In this document: piece by piece, positions 6,791 through 15,994 of the stretch
Layout of the letters: each line of letters starts with the position of its first letter
Numbering within the stretch: the stretch's first letter is position 1
Assembly: GCA_034408745.1 (NCBI GenBank)
Contig: JAWXCM010000181.1
Coordinates: 1 to 43,314 of the forward strand
DNA length: 43,314 bases
Reading direction: 5' to 3'
From: JAWXCM01 sp034408745
GTDB lineage: Bacteria > Acidobacteriota > Terriglobia > Bryobacterales > Bryobacteraceae
Notes under the pieces: model-generated
Told to the model about the DNA's origin: nothing
The model's database searches: none
What the model saw: only the letters and a program-made list of their open reading frames with translations
Program-made: the position numbers and the translations under genes

Positions 6791-8526
6791 AACGACTTCC
6801 GCTGCTCTGGCGAGTGTTTCTGTCCACCTCATTATTCACAACGCTTCTGTTTGTGTTGATCGGCTACATTGTGCAGTCGCACTCGTCGCGCACGACGTCG
6901 CTGATGCTGGCCGAGGAGCTGCAGTCGAGCTTTCGCGCTTATGAATCATTGTGGAAGTCGCGGTCTGAGCAGCTTGCCTCGATCAGCCGTGTGATCAGCG
7001 GCATGCCGGATGTGCGGGCGGCGTTCGGCACAGGGGACGGCGCTACGATTCGCGACACGGCGGGTGAGCTGTGGGCTCGCGTTTCGCAGGCGGATGCGGC
7101 GTTTTTCGTTACGGATCCGGAGGGGAATATTATTGCGTCGCTGAGCAACTCGGCGCCTGTGGGGACGCGGCGCGTGGAGGCGGTGACCCGGGTGGTGAGC
7201 CGGTTTCCGCAGCAGAGTTCGGGGTTCACATTTCTTGGTGAGCATCTGCACCAGGTGGTAATTACGCCGGTTTATGTGGAATCGAGCCGGGGGCCCGCAC
7301 TGATTAATGTCCTGGTAGCCGGCTTTCCGATTAATGACGATCTTGCGCGGAGTCTTCGTGAATTAACGGGCGGCAGCGACACGGTCTTCACGGCCTCGGG
7401 GCGGGTGATCGGGTCGACGCTGGACGCTGAGGCTTCGAAGAGGCTGGCGGCTGTTCCGATCCGGCGGAATCAGCTGGAGGAAGCCAAGTCGGGTGCCGAG
7501 ACGTGGTCCGTGCTGGCCACGGCGCTCAACGATGTGACGGGTGAGGCGATGGGGGAATTGCGCATTTTGCGGCCGATTACCAGCGCGTCCCAACGAATCG
7601 CCGACCTGCGGATTGAGATTGCGTGGGTGTGGGCGGCGGCGATGTTGTTTGCGCTGGCCGTGACGTTTATGGCGGCGCATAAATTGCTGGCGCCGCTGAA
7701 ATTGCTCGACATTGGTGCGCGTGAGGTGGCGCGGGGCAATTACGCGCACCAGGTACCGCTGGACGGAGACGATGAGATCGGCAATCTGGGTCGCACGTTT
7801 AATGCGATGTCGGCGTCACTGCGACAGAGCAGGGAAGATTTAATCCGGCAGGAGCGGATTAACACTCTGGGCCGGATTGCGAGCTCAGTGGTGCATGATT
7901 TGCGGAATCCGCTGGCTGCCATTTACAGCGGCGCGGAGCTGCTGGTGGATTCCGAGGGACTGCCTCCGGCGCATACGAAGCGGCTGGCTTCGAATATTTA
8001 CCGGGCTTCGCGGCAGGTCCTGACGCAGCTCGACGACTTGCTCGCCCTGACTCGGGGGAACACTCCGGCTTCGGAGAGCTGCCGTCTGGTGGAAATTCTG
8101 GAGGACGCGTGGGCAGGATGCGTGACGCAGGCGGAGCAATCCGGGGTGACGATGAATATTCGCGGCGACAAGGATGTGGAGGTGACGTTGTCGCGGCCGC
8201 GGATTGAGCGAGTGTTTGGGAATCTGTTTGCCAATGCGATTCAGGCGATGCCGCATGGCGGGCGGGTGGATGTAGAAGTCGACACGCGTCAGAATGCCGC
8301 GGTGATTCGCGTGAAGGATACGGGCCCGGGTGTTCCGGCGCAGATTCGGAACACCTTATTTCAACCGTTCACAACGCTGGGCAAGTCGAATGGTCTGGGT
8401 TTGGGGCTCGCGCTTTCCCGGCAGACGGTGCTGGAACACGGGGGAGATTTGTCGCTGGCTGAGTCCGATGGTGGCGCGTGTTTTGAACTGAGCATCCCTC
8501 TGGTGGCCGAGGCGGTTAAGGGTTAA
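6787..8526 (+). CDS. Membrane sensor histidine kinase (HAMP-HisKA-HATPase)
   Basis: A 579-residue sensor kinase. TM1 is at about 8-30; a roughly 245-residue periplasmic sensor region follows (no firmly recognised domain; possibly double-CACHE-like); TM2 is at about 278-298; a HAMP domain (about 299-350, with DDEIGNLGRTFNAM) leads to a HisKA domain with phospho-acceptor H370 in VVHDLRNPLA. The ATPase domain shows the N box (NLFANAIQAM), G1 (DTGPGVP) and G2 (GLGLGLALS). It is last in the operon, coupled by ATGA to the cupredoxin, and probably phosphorylates one or both upstream receivers. The periplasmic signal may relate to copper or redox state, but that is inference from neighbours. Confidence 0.92.
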   Translation: MKRLPLLWRVFLSTSLFTTLLFVLIGYIVQSHSSRTTSLMLAEELQSSFRAYESLWKSRSEQLASISRVISGMPDVRAAFGTGDGATIRDTAGELWARVSQADAAFFVTDPEGNIIASLSNSAPVGTRRVEAVTRVVSRFPQQSSGFTFLGEHLHQVVITPVYVESSRGPALINVLVAGFPINDDLARSLRELTGGSDTVFTASGRVIGSTLDAEASKRLAAVPIRRNQLEEAKSGAETWSVLATALNDVTGEAMGELRILRPITSASQRIADLRIEIAWVWAAAMLFALAVTFMAAHKLLAPLKLLDIGAREVARGNYAHQVPLDGDDEIGNLGRTFNAMSASLRQSREDLIRQERINTLGRIASSVVHDLRNPLAAIYSGAELLVDSEGLPPAHTKRLASNIYRASRQVLTQLDDLLALTRGNTPASESCRLVEILEDAWAGCVTQAEQSGVTMNIRGDKDVEVTLSRPRIERVFGNLFANAIQAMPHGGRVDVEVDTRQNAAVIRVKDTGPGVPAQIRNTLFQPFTTLGKSNGLGLGLALSRQTVLEHGGDLSLAESDGGACFELSIPLVAEAVKG

Positions 8527-8537
8527 TGGGCCGCTGA

Positions 8538-8572
8538 TCCCTGGTAGGAAGAAGCCCTGCGGGGACCAGGGA
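8538..8572 (+). terminator. Possible terminator hairpin after the histidine kinase
   Basis: TCCCTGGT (8538-8545) pairs perfectly with ACCAGGGA (8565-8572) across a 19-nt loop, starting 11 nt after the kinase stop codon and followed by AATTTCT. The loop is long and there is no strong T tract, so it is a weak terminator or a generic transcript-end hairpin. Confidence 0.35.
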
Positions 8573-8616
8573 AATTTCTGGAGTTGTCGGCGCCAGGATA
8601 GGTTGTTAGGGACATC

Positions 8617-9948
8617 ATGCCTACTTTTTCTCGCCGATCGCTTCTGGCCGGGAGTGCCGCCGCGCCCGTGTTGTTGCAGGGGCAGTCGAAGCGGCCCAAT
8701 TTTCTGTTTTTGCTTTCGGACGATCAAACCTGGTCCGACCTGGGTTGCATGGGGAACAGCGCCGTACGGACGCCGCACCTGGACCGGCTGGCGGCGCGTG
8801 GTGCCCGGCTGACGCACTGCTTTGTGACATCGCCGCAGTGCAGCCCGAACCGGTCGTCGATATTTACGGGGTGCTCGCCGCACACGACTGGGACTTCGAG
8901 GCTGCACACCCCGATGCCGGAGTGGGAGCCGAGTATTCTGGAGCCGCTGAAGGCCGCTGGGTATTTCACGGGGTGTTATCGAAAGCATCATCAGGGGCTG
9001 CCGTTTCAGCGCCGATTCGATTTTTACGGAAATACCTCGGAGAAATTCGAGACGTTTTTCGACCGGCTTCCCGCGGACAGGCCATTCTGGCTGCAGATGG
9101 GATTTACGGACCCGCACCGGCCGTATAAGCCGGGCGGGTTTTCACCGCCGCACGATCCGGCGAGCGTTCGGGTGCCGGAATATTTGCCGGACGCACCGGA
9201 GATTCGGCAGGATATCGCGCATTATTACGACTTTATTTCGCGAATGGATGCGGACTGCGGGAAAGTGCTCGAGATTCTGGAGAAGCGAGGACTTGCGGAG
9301 AATACTTTCGTAATTATGAGCGGCGATAATGGTATGCCGTTTCCGCGAGCCAAGGGCACTTGTTACGATCCGGGAATTCGCGTGCCGATGATTGCCGCGT
9401 GGCCGGGCCGTATCAGGCAGGGGGGCACGCATTCGGACCTGGTGGCGCATGTCGACCTGGCGCCTACCTGGCTGGAAGCGGCCGGTTTGCCTGTCCCTGA
9501 GAAGATGCAGGGGCGGAGTCTGCTGCCTCTGTTGACTGGTTCTGGCGCGTATACGAAGCGGGCTGAGGTGTTCAGCGAGCGGAACTGGCACGATAACTTC
9601 GATCCGATCCGCAGTGTTCGGACGGAGCGGTACAAGCTGATTTTGAATGCGACACCGCATTTTCCTTACCGGCCGGCGTTCGATCTGGCGGATTCGCCGA
9701 GCTGGGCCGTGATACAGCGGCTGGGACGGCAGGGCAAGATCTCAGGCGCTCATCTGCGGATGCTGGAACCGAATCGGCCGATGATTGAGTTGTACGATTT
9801 GCAGGCGGATCCCAACGAGTTTACGAATCTGGCCACCAGTGCGGCTCATGCGCCGGTGCTGGCGGATTTGATGCGCCGGTTGTCGGTGTGGATGGAGGGG
9901 ACGAACGACTTTCTTCCACCGCCTCGTAATGGGGTGGTGGCGCTTTGA
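8617..9948 (+). CDS. Tat-exported sulfatase (arylsulfatase/heparan N-sulfatase type)
   Basis: A 443-residue type I sulfatase that hydrolyses sulfate esters or sulfamides, probably on a polysaccharide. A Tat-like signal (SRRSLLAGSAAA) is followed by the metal-binding DD at 35-36 and the C75-S-P-N-R79 motif whose Cys becomes formylglycine. Further family motifs are FTDPHRPYKPGG, MSGDNGMPFPRAKG and ELYDLQADPNE. A formylglycine-generating enzyme must be supplied from elsewhere. Its stop codon overlaps the start of a TonB-receptor-like gene, suggesting an uptake-coupled desulfation unit. The exact substrate cannot be told. Confidence 0.9.
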   Translation: MPTFSRRSLLAGSAAAPVLLQGQSKRPNFLFLLSDDQTWSDLGCMGNSAVRTPHLDRLAARGARLTHCFVTSPQCSPNRSSIFTGCSPHTTGTSRLHTPMPEWEPSILEPLKAAGYFTGCYRKHHQGLPFQRRFDFYGNTSEKFETFFDRLPADRPFWLQMGFTDPHRPYKPGGFSPPHDPASVRVPEYLPDAPEIRQDIAHYYDFISRMDADCGKVLEILEKRGLAENTFVIMSGDNGMPFPRAKGTCYDPGIRVPMIAAWPGRIRQGGTHSDLVAHVDLAPTWLEAAGLPVPEKMQGRSLLPLLTGSGAYTKRAEVFSERNWHDNFDPIRSVRTERYKLILNATPHFPYRPAFDLADSPSWAVIQRLGRQGKISGAHLRMLEPNRPMIELYDLQADPNEFTNLATSAAHAPVLADLMRRLSVWMEGTNDFLPPPRNGVVAL

Positions 9949-12900
9949 AACAATGGTTAGCTAACACGAATAAGGCCATGCGCCGCCTGGTATTTCCCTA
10001 TTCTTTCGCCGTTGTCTTGCTGCTGCACTGCGGGATGCCGCATGTTGGCCTGGCGCAGGCGAACTGGGGTGCGCTGCAGGGCGTCGTCAGCGACCTGACT
10101 GGCGGGGTGATTCCCGGGGCGCAGGTCGGAGTGGAAGGCGGGTCGCTTCCGCGCGGCATCTCGGCCGCGACCGATGCGTTCGGCCGTTATTCATTTCCCT
10201 CTGTGGCGGTGGGGCGGTATACGGTCACCGTCTCAGCTCCTGGTTTTCACACGCTGCGATACCACAATCTCGACATACGGCTGGGCGGCGTATCGACGTT
10301 CAATGCGCGGATGGCGCTGGGCGCGGTGACGGACAGCGTGGAAGTGAACGACTCGCTGCAGGCTCTGGACACTACGTCTTTGCGAACGATCACGCATATC
10401 ACGGCCAGCGAGTTCGACAACCTGGCTCGAGGGCGGAACTTCCACACGCTGCTGATGATGGCGCCTGGCGTTCGGCATGAAGCGCGCAGCGGCGCGTCGG
10501 GCGTTGGTGGATTCACGGTGGATGGCGCGAGCGGATCCGAAAACACGTATTACATCGACGGCGTGGAAGTGAGCGACGTGCTGAGTGGCGCATTGCGGCA
10601 GCAGTATTCGGTGCCGTTCGAGTTTGTGAAAGCCGTTCAGGTGCAGAGCGGTGGATTCGAAGCGGAGTTCGGAGGCGCGACGGGCGGCGCGGTGAGTGTG
10701 GCCACCAGGTCGGGCACCAATCAGTTTCATGGTGAGGCCACGGCGCACATCTTTTCCGGTCTGTTCAATGCGGGCGACCGGGGCTACTGGCAGCGCTCGG
10801 CAGGAAACGCAAATCTGGCGGAATATCTTCTGCCGAAAAAAGACGATTACCGGGTCCTTTATCCTGGAATTAGTTTAGGCGGGCCGGTTCTGCGCAACCG
10901 CATCTTTGGGTTTCTGAGCTACATGCCGGAGTTTGATCGTACCTCGCGGACGATCGACTATGCAGACGGGACTCGCAATTTCCGCAATCAGAAGACGCGA
11001 CAGTATCTGCTGAACCGGCTGGACGCCTCACTATCGAGCAAGCTGCAGTTGAGCGCCTCATGGGTGTGGTCGCCAGTGCTCAGCGACGGGGCGCTGCCAG
11101 TTCGCGACGCCCGCATGGTTCTGCCCGCTAATTTTTCGAATTACCGGGAATTTGTTCCGGCGCAGACGCTGAGCGTTTCGGGTACGTACAGCCCGGCTTC
11201 GCGGACTGTGATCACGTCGCGGTTTGGCTATAAATACTCGAACGGCCGGTCGAATGCCTATGGGGTTAGCCAGTCGCCGATGGTGAATTACCGCACGCCG
11301 ACGGCGGCGGCTCCGGGCGTTCCCGATGAACTGGCGGGTGTGGCGGGATTCGCTACCACGTCGGGGAGCTTCCTGGTAGACCGGGATATTACGACGCGTA
11401 CCAGCTTCATGCTGGACGCCAGTCATGTCACGAACATTTTCGGTCAACAGCACATCTTTAAGGCTGGATATCAGGTAAATCGGATATTTAACGATGTCTC
11501 AGACGGCTATGCGAACGGCCGATTCGACGTGTTCTGGGGCGAGACATTCAGCCGCGCCAATGTTGTGGGTCAGCGGGGGCGCTACGGGTATTACATCTGG
11601 GAGGACGGCCCACGGACGCTGAGCCGGGCTTCGGGCAGGAATCACGCCTTGTATTTGCAGGACACGTGGCGCGCGCTGCCGACTTTGACAGTGAATGCGG
11701 GTGTGCGCATCGAGCGCGAGTTGCTTCCGCCGTACGCTCCGGAGTATCAGGGCATTGCGATTTCCAATCCGGTGGAGTTCGGGTGGGGCGATAAGGTGGC
11801 TCCACGGCTCGGCGCCTCCTGGGATGTTCGCGGGGATGGCAGGTGGAAGCTGAGCGGCAGTACGGGACTTTTCTATGACCTGATGAAGTACAGCCTGGCG
11901 CGTGCCGCTTTTGGCGGCGTGCGCTGGCTCAGTCATGCGTACGCTCTGGACGATCCGAATGTACTGGGGCTGAGTTTGAAGAATCCTGGAGCGCTGGGGA
12001 CTCCGCTGATGTCGTGGGACAACCGGGCGATGCCGATTAACCAGGAGGGGAAATGGGAAGGAATCGATCCGAATTTACGCCCATTTACCTCGCGGGAGAT
12101 GTCGCTGACCCTGGACCGGCGGCTGACGTCGAGGCTGAATTTGTCGGTGCGGTATGTCAGGAAAGATCTGTTGCGGACGGTAGAAGACATCGGTGTTCTG
12201 GACGCGAATCAGAACGAGGTCTACCTCATCGGCAATCCTGGTTTCGGGCTGACGCGGACGGCGGGCTCGGCGTATGGGGGCAAGACGCCCGACGGTAAGG
12301 AATGGCTGGTTCCGGAGGCGAAGCGCAGGTACGATGCGCTGGAGGTGCGGGTGCAGGGCGACGTGCGCCGGGTGAATGTTTTGGCCTCGTACACAATGAG
12401 CCGGCTTTGGGGGAATTTCGCGGGTCTGGCGAACTCGGATGAAGCGGGACGGATGGACCCGGGGATCTCGCGGTCTTTTGATTTGCCCACCTATTACTTT
12501 GATTCCACGGGGTCGCAACGCAATGTGTTTGGCCGGCTGGCAACGGACAGGCCGCACGTTTTCAAGCTGTTCGCCTGGCGGGAGCTGGCGTTTGGGGCGA
12601 AGGGAACTACGGCGATTGGGCTGACGCAGCAGGCGATGTCGGGGGGGCTGGACTCCACGACGGTGACGTATCTGACTGCGCCGACGTTCCCCAACGGACG
12701 CGGGGATATGGGCCGGCTGCCTGTGATGACGCAGAGCGATTTGAACCTGACCCACACGGTTCGAATTCGAGAGCGGATGTCGATGAAGTTTGAGGCGACG
12801 GCGATGAATGTGCTGAACCAGGCGGCGGTAACGTCGCGGGCGACGCAGATCAACCGGGCGGGAAATATCTCCAGTTCACAACTTCCGTGGGACCAGTTTT

Positions 12901-13118
12901 TCGGCAAATGGGATGTAAATCAGTTTGTTTTCCCGGGCTCGCGCACACCTGCGTATAACCCGATTTACGGCCTGCCTGGCGCGGATCCGGCTGATGGCGG
13001 TGTGATGTGGCATTCCGGCAAGTCGGATTATTCGAGTTCGTATCTGGCACAGAATCCGCAGTTCGGGGCCTATCAGGGGCCGCGCACAGTGCGGCTCGGC
13101 GTGCGTCTGATATTCTGA
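9945..13118 (+). CDS. Oar/TonB-dependent-receptor-like outer membrane protein with carboxypeptidase-regulatory domain
   Basis: A 1057-residue protein typical of the large acidobacterial family. After a signal peptide ending GLAQA comes a carboxypeptidase-regulatory-like beta-sandwich (about 42-125, GVVSDLTGGVIPGAQV and GRYSFPSVAVGRYTVTV), then a plug-like region (about 130-250, GGFTVDGASGSENTYYIDG and FGGATGGAVSVATRSG) and a long C-terminal barrel ending VRLGVRLIF. It presumably imports or binds large substrates at the outer membrane. The TTG at 9945 overlaps the sulfatase stop; an in-frame ATG at 9978 gives an equally good signal peptide and may be the true start. DUF1080 follows 8 nt downstream, so the three probably form one operon. 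Confidence 0.88.
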   Translation: MKQWLANTNKAMRRLVFPYSFAVVLLLHCGMPHVGLAQANWGALQGVVSDLTGGVIPGAQVGVEGGSLPRGISAATDAFGRYSFPSVAVGRYTVTVSAPGFHTLRYHNLDIRLGGVSTFNARMALGAVTDSVEVNDSLQALDTTSLRTITHITASEFDNLARGRNFHTLLMMAPGVRHEARSGASGVGGFTVDGASGSENTYYIDGVEVSDVLSGALRQQYSVPFEFVKAVQVQSGGFEAEFGGATGGAVSVATRSGTNQFHGEATAHIFSGLFNAGDRGYWQRSAGNANLAEYLLPKKDDYRVLYPGISLGGPVLRNRIFGFLSYMPEFDRTSRTIDYADGTRNFRNQKTRQYLLNRLDASLSSKLQLSASWVWSPVLSDGALPVRDARMVLPANFSNYREFVPAQTLSVSGTYSPASRTVITSRFGYKYSNGRSNAYGVSQSPMVNYRTPTAAAPGVPDELAGVAGFATTSGSFLVDRDITTRTSFMLDASHVTNIFGQQHIFKAGYQVNRIFNDVSDGYANGRFDVFWGETFSRANVVGQRGRYGYYIWEDGPRTLSRASGRNHALYLQDTWRALPTLTVNAGVRIERELLPPYAPEYQGIAISNPVEFGWGDKVAPRLGASWDVRGDGRWKLSGSTGLFYDLMKYSLARAAFGGVRWLSHAYALDDPNVLGLSLKNPGALGTPLMSWDNRAMPINQEGKWEGIDPNLRPFTSREMSLTLDRRLTSRLNLSVRYVRKDLLRTVEDIGVLDANQNEVYLIGNPGFGLTRTAGSAYGGKTPDGKEWLVPEAKRRYDALEVRVQGDVRRVNVLASYTMSRLWGNFAGLANSDEAGRMDPGISRSFDLPTYYFDSTGSQRNVFGRLATDRPHVFKLFAWRELAFGAKGTTAIGLTQQAMSGGLDSTTVTYLTAPTFPNGRGDMGRLPVMTQSDLNLTHTVRIRERMSMKFEATAMNVLNQAAVTSRATQINRAGNISSSQLPWDQFFGKWDVNQFVFPGSRTPAYNPIYGLPGADPADGGVMWHSGKSDYSSSYLAQNPQFGAYQGPRTVRLGVRLIF

Positions 13119-13126
13119 GGTTGCTC

Positions 13127-13816
13127 ATGAAAATGCGATGGTTTTGGGCTGCGACGCTGGTGTGCGCCGCGGGTTTGTCAGGTGCCGACCTGACGTTCGG
13201 CACGGTTCAGACGGGAAAAGGAAAACCTGCTCCTCTGGTATGGGAAGAGCGCGGCGCGGGCCTCTGGCATGTGATGCGCGACGGGACGTTGACGGGCGCC
13301 AGGGAAGTAACGCAGACCGGACCGAAGAAGAAGTTCATCCCGGAGCAGCGAGCTTTCAACGACTGGATGAATCAGCAGGCGTGGGTCTACACGAAAGCCG
13401 AGTACGGCGACTGCGATCTGGAGTTCGAGTACTGGTTGCGCGCGGAAGGCAACAGCGGAATCGCGCTGTGGGATACGAGCCGGGGTGAGGGCGGGATCGG
13501 CGCCAGTCCGGATTATAAGAAAACTCCGTCGAAAGTCGCGTACGAAATACAGCTAAATAATGTGTATCCCGATCCGAATCCGAGCGGAAGTATTTACGGA
13601 ATTCAGAAGGCCACCGTGGGCGCACAGAAGGACAACGAGTGGAATACGATCCGGCTGGAGGCTCGCGCAGGGCACCTGAAGGTGTTCATTAACGGGACGC
13701 TGGTGGCGGAACACGATACGTTGCCCGACCGTCCGAAAAAAGGGCCGATCGGGCTGCAACTGCACGACCAGTTCAGCGTCATGATGATGCGGAACCTGAA
13801 GTTAACCGGTCGCTAA
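13127..13816 (+). CDS. DUF1080 (3-keto-disaccharide hydrolase domain) exported protein
   Basis: A 229-residue secreted protein with a signal peptide (MKMRWFWAATLVCAAGLSGA) and one DUF1080 domain, a concanavalin-like jelly roll linked to 3-keto-glycoside hydrolysis. Typical motifs include DLEFEYWLRAEGNSGIAL, YEIQLNNV, NTIRLEARAGHLKVFING and GPIGLQLHD. The ATG at 13127, 8 nt after the receptor stop, is chosen because residues upstream in frame lie inside the receptor gene and do not look like a signal. A carbohydrate-processing role with the upstream sulfatase and receptor is inferred. Its TAA overlaps the larB stop on the opposite strand (CTAA at 13813-13816). Confidence 0.87.
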   Translation: MKMRWFWAATLVCAAGLSGADLTFGTVQTGKGKPAPLVWEERGAGLWHVMRDGTLTGAREVTQTGPKKKFIPEQRAFNDWMNQQAWVYTKAEYGDCDLEFEYWLRAEGNSGIALWDTSRGEGGIGASPDYKKTPSKVAYEIQLNNVYPDPNPSGSIYGIQKATVGAQKDNEWNTIRLEARAGHLKVFINGTLVAEHDTLPDRPKKGPIGLQLHDQFSVMMMRNLKLTGR

Positions 13817-14559
13817 AGCCGGTTGATGAGACTGGCTACGTAGCCCGCTCCGAAGCCGTTGTCGATGTTGACCACCGTGACGTTGCTGGCGCAGGAGTTG
13901 AGCATTCCGAGGAGTGCGGCGAGGCCGCCGAAGCTGGCTCCGTAACCGATGCTGGTGGGCACAGCGATCACCGGGCAGGACACGAGTCCACCGACTGCGC
14001 TGGGCAGGGCGCCCTCCATGCCGGCGCACACCACGATGACGCGGGCCTCGGTGAGGCGCTCGCGATTACTCATGAGCCGGTGAATGCCGGCGACGCCGAT
14101 GTCGTGGATCTGGAAGCAGTCGTTGCCCATGATCTCCGCTGTGCAGAACGCTTCTTCAGCGACGAACAGGTCACTGGTGCCGGCGCAGACCACTGCGAGT
14201 TTTCCCTTTCCGTGTACTGTTTTGTCGCGCCAGACGCGGAGTACTTGCGAGAGGGGGAAATATTCGGCGTCCGGGAACAGAGCCGTGAGCGCGTCAGCGG
14301 CTGCCCGCTCGGCGCGGGTGATGAGCACGTTGCCGGAGCGGTCGAGGAGATGGGACGCTATGGCGACGATCTGCTCAGGCGTTTTGCCTTTTCCGAAGAC
14401 CACTTCCGGCATGCCGCAGCGAATGGCCCGATGGTGGTCCACCTTGGCGAACCCAAGGTCTTCGAACGGAAGGTGACGCACACGCTCGAGCGCCTGATCG
14501 ACGGCGACGGAGCCTGACTGGACGTCTTCAAACAACTTGCGTAGGTTCTGCTGATCCAT
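13813..14559 (-). CDS. larB: Nickel-pincer cofactor biosynthesis protein LarB
   Basis: A 248-residue LarB. The family carboxylates and hydrolyses nicotinic acid adenine dinucleotide to give pyridinium-3,5-biscarboxylic acid mononucleotide, the first step of nickel-pincer cofactor synthesis. The C-terminal AIR-carboxylase-like domain is clear (VVCAGMEGALPSAVGGLV, PVIAVPTSIGYG, VTVVNIDNGFGAG), with C223 in NSCASNVTV as the likely catalytic Cys. larC, larE and lactate racemase genes are not in the window. It is 9 nt downstream of the DUF192 gene on the same strand and probably co-transcribed with it. Confidence 0.92.
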   Translation of the reverse strand: MDQQNLRKLFEDVQSGSVAVDQALERVRHLPFEDLGFAKVDHHRAIRCGMPEVVFGKGKTPEQIVAIASHLLDRSGNVLITRAERAAADALTALFPDAEYFPLSQVLRVWRDKTVHGKGKLAVVCAGTSDLFVAEEAFCTAEIMGNDCFQIHDIGVAGIHRLMSNRERLTEARVIVVCAGMEGALPSAVGGLVSCPVIAVPTSIGYGASFGGLAALLGMLNSCASNVTVVNIDNGFGAGYVASLINRL

Positions 14560-14568
14560 TGTGATTTT

Positions 14569-15021
14569 CTAAAAACGAAGAATTTCGCCGAGGCGAATGC
14601 CGTGCTTCCTGCCATACCCGCCAGGTACTTCGATGACGATTGAGGCGTCAACGGTGCCACCATAACTGGGGCAGGTGGACGCCTGTCCCGGACAAGGGGG
14701 CGTGTTTTCCGAAATTTCCAACACTTTGCCACGCCGGTCGAGCCAGACGATATCGAGTGGAACCTTCACCGAATACATCCAGTAGGGCTGGCGACTCGGC
14801 CTTTCATGCACGAACATCAGGGCGCGGCCTTCGGGCAGACTCTCACGGAACATCATGCCGCGGGCCATGTCGCCGGTCTTTGTCAGCACCTCGGCAGTAA
14901 CGGCGGTGCCGTCGGGCAGCGTAACGGGCCGGGTATGGAAGTCTTCGAGCGAAGCTGACTTCTCGCCGCCGCAGGAGATCAGGCTGATGCAGAGGCCAAT
15001 GAGGAGGAGGGTTTGCCGCAT
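14569..15021 (-). CDS. DUF192 lipoprotein
   Basis: A 150-residue lipoprotein with signal MRQTLLLIGLCISLISC (lipobox ending LISC) and a DUF192 domain covering the rest. Family motifs seen are MARGMMFRESLPEGRALMFV, SVKVPLDIVWLDRRGKVL and GGYGRKHGIRLGEILRF. The molecular function of DUF192 is unknown. The ATG at 15021 is preferred over an in-frame start at 15087 because it places the lipobox at residues 14-17 and because the extension overlaps the divergent UbiA gene. It precedes larB by 9 nt. Confidence 0.85.
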   Translation of the reverse strand: MRQTLLLIGLCISLISCGGEKSASLEDFHTRPVTLPDGTAVTAEVLTKTGDMARGMMFRESLPEGRALMFVHERPSRQPYWMYSVKVPLDIVWLDRRGKVLEISENTPPCPGQASTCPSYGGTVDASIVIEVPGGYGRKHGIRLGEILRF

Positions 15022-15074
15022 GGGAAAATAGAGCTTCTTCCTATTGTGCGACATCTTGTGCGACATCGAAAGGG

Positions 15075-15983
15075 TTGAGGTCTTCATTGGCTTCGGGATT
15101 TTTTGGCAAGCTGCGACTGACGCTGGACATGATCCGGTTTGAGCACTCTGTGTTCGCGCTTCCGTTTGCGCTTACGGGAGCGATGCTGGCGTTCCGCGAA
15201 GACAGTTTCGCGACTGCCGGGCTGGGCGTGAAGCTGTTCTGGATTGTGGTGGCGATGGTGGGGGCACGGTCGGCTGCGATGGCGTTTAACCGGCTTGTGG
15301 ACTCCGATGTGGACGCCCGGAATCCGCGCACCGCGGGGCGGCATCTGCCTGCAGGGTTGCTCAGCCGCACGTTCGCGTGGGCGTTCGTGCTGGCCGCCGC
15401 GGGGGTGTTCTTTGTTGCCGCGGCGATGCTGAACCGGCTGTGTCTGCAACTGGCGCCATTGGCTTTGGGTATCGTACTCATCTATTCGTTTACCAAGCGA
15501 TTCACGTCGTTTTCGCACGTGGTGCTGGGGTTCTGCCTCGGCATTGCTCCGGCGGCCGCATGGATTGCGGTTCGCGGGTCGCTGGACGTCCGCATTCTCT
15601 GGCTGACCGCGGCGGTGACGCTGTGGACGGCGGGCTTCGACATCATTTACGCCTGTCAGGATTACGAGTTCGACAGCAGTCACATGGGGTTGTTCAGCAT
15701 TCCAAAGAGGCTCGGGCTGGCGGGTGCTCTGTGGGTGGCGCGGGCGTTCCATGTCGGCATGCTGGTGTGTCTCTGGATGCTGGCCACGAGCTTCGGACTG
15801 CAGTGGCTGAGCCTGGCGGGCGGAGGGGCGGTGGCCGCGCTGCTGCTGTGGGAGCACAGTCTGGTTCGCGCCGACGATTTCTCTCGCGTAAATGCAGCCT
15901 TTTTCACGGCGAATGGCTATGTCAGCGTGCTATTCTTCGTTTTCTGGACCGCTGACATCTTCCTGCACTGGAACGGCATCTGA
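15075..15983 (+). CDS. mqnP: UbiA-family prenyltransferase of the futalosine pathway (MqnP-like)
   Basis: A 302-residue integral membrane protein with about eight or nine helices. It shows both UbiA aspartate-rich motifs: N72-R-L-V-D76-S-D-V-D80 with NPRTAGR, and D189-IIYACQ-D196-YEF-D200. UbiA enzymes attach a polyprenyl chain to an aromatic ring; the 4-hydroxybenzoate-type name is common, but its place 11 nt upstream of mqnE argues for MqnP, which prenylates the naphthoate in menaquinone synthesis. The TTG start at 15075 keeps the conserved segment LTLDMIRFEHSVFALPFAL; an ATG at 15129 would cut into it. Confidence 0.85.
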   Translation: MRSSLASGFFGKLRLTLDMIRFEHSVFALPFALTGAMLAFREDSFATAGLGVKLFWIVVAMVGARSAAMAFNRLVDSDVDARNPRTAGRHLPAGLLSRTFAWAFVLAAAGVFFVAAAMLNRLCLQLAPLALGIVLIYSFTKRFTSFSHVVLGFCLGIAPAAAWIAVRGSLDVRILWLTAAVTLWTAGFDIIYACQDYEFDSSHMGLFSIPKRLGLAGALWVARAFHVGMLVCLWMLATSFGLQWLSLAGGGAVAALLLWEHSLVRADDFSRVNAAFFTANGYVSVLFFVFWTADIFLHWNGI

Positions 15984-15994
15984 ATAGAAGAACT

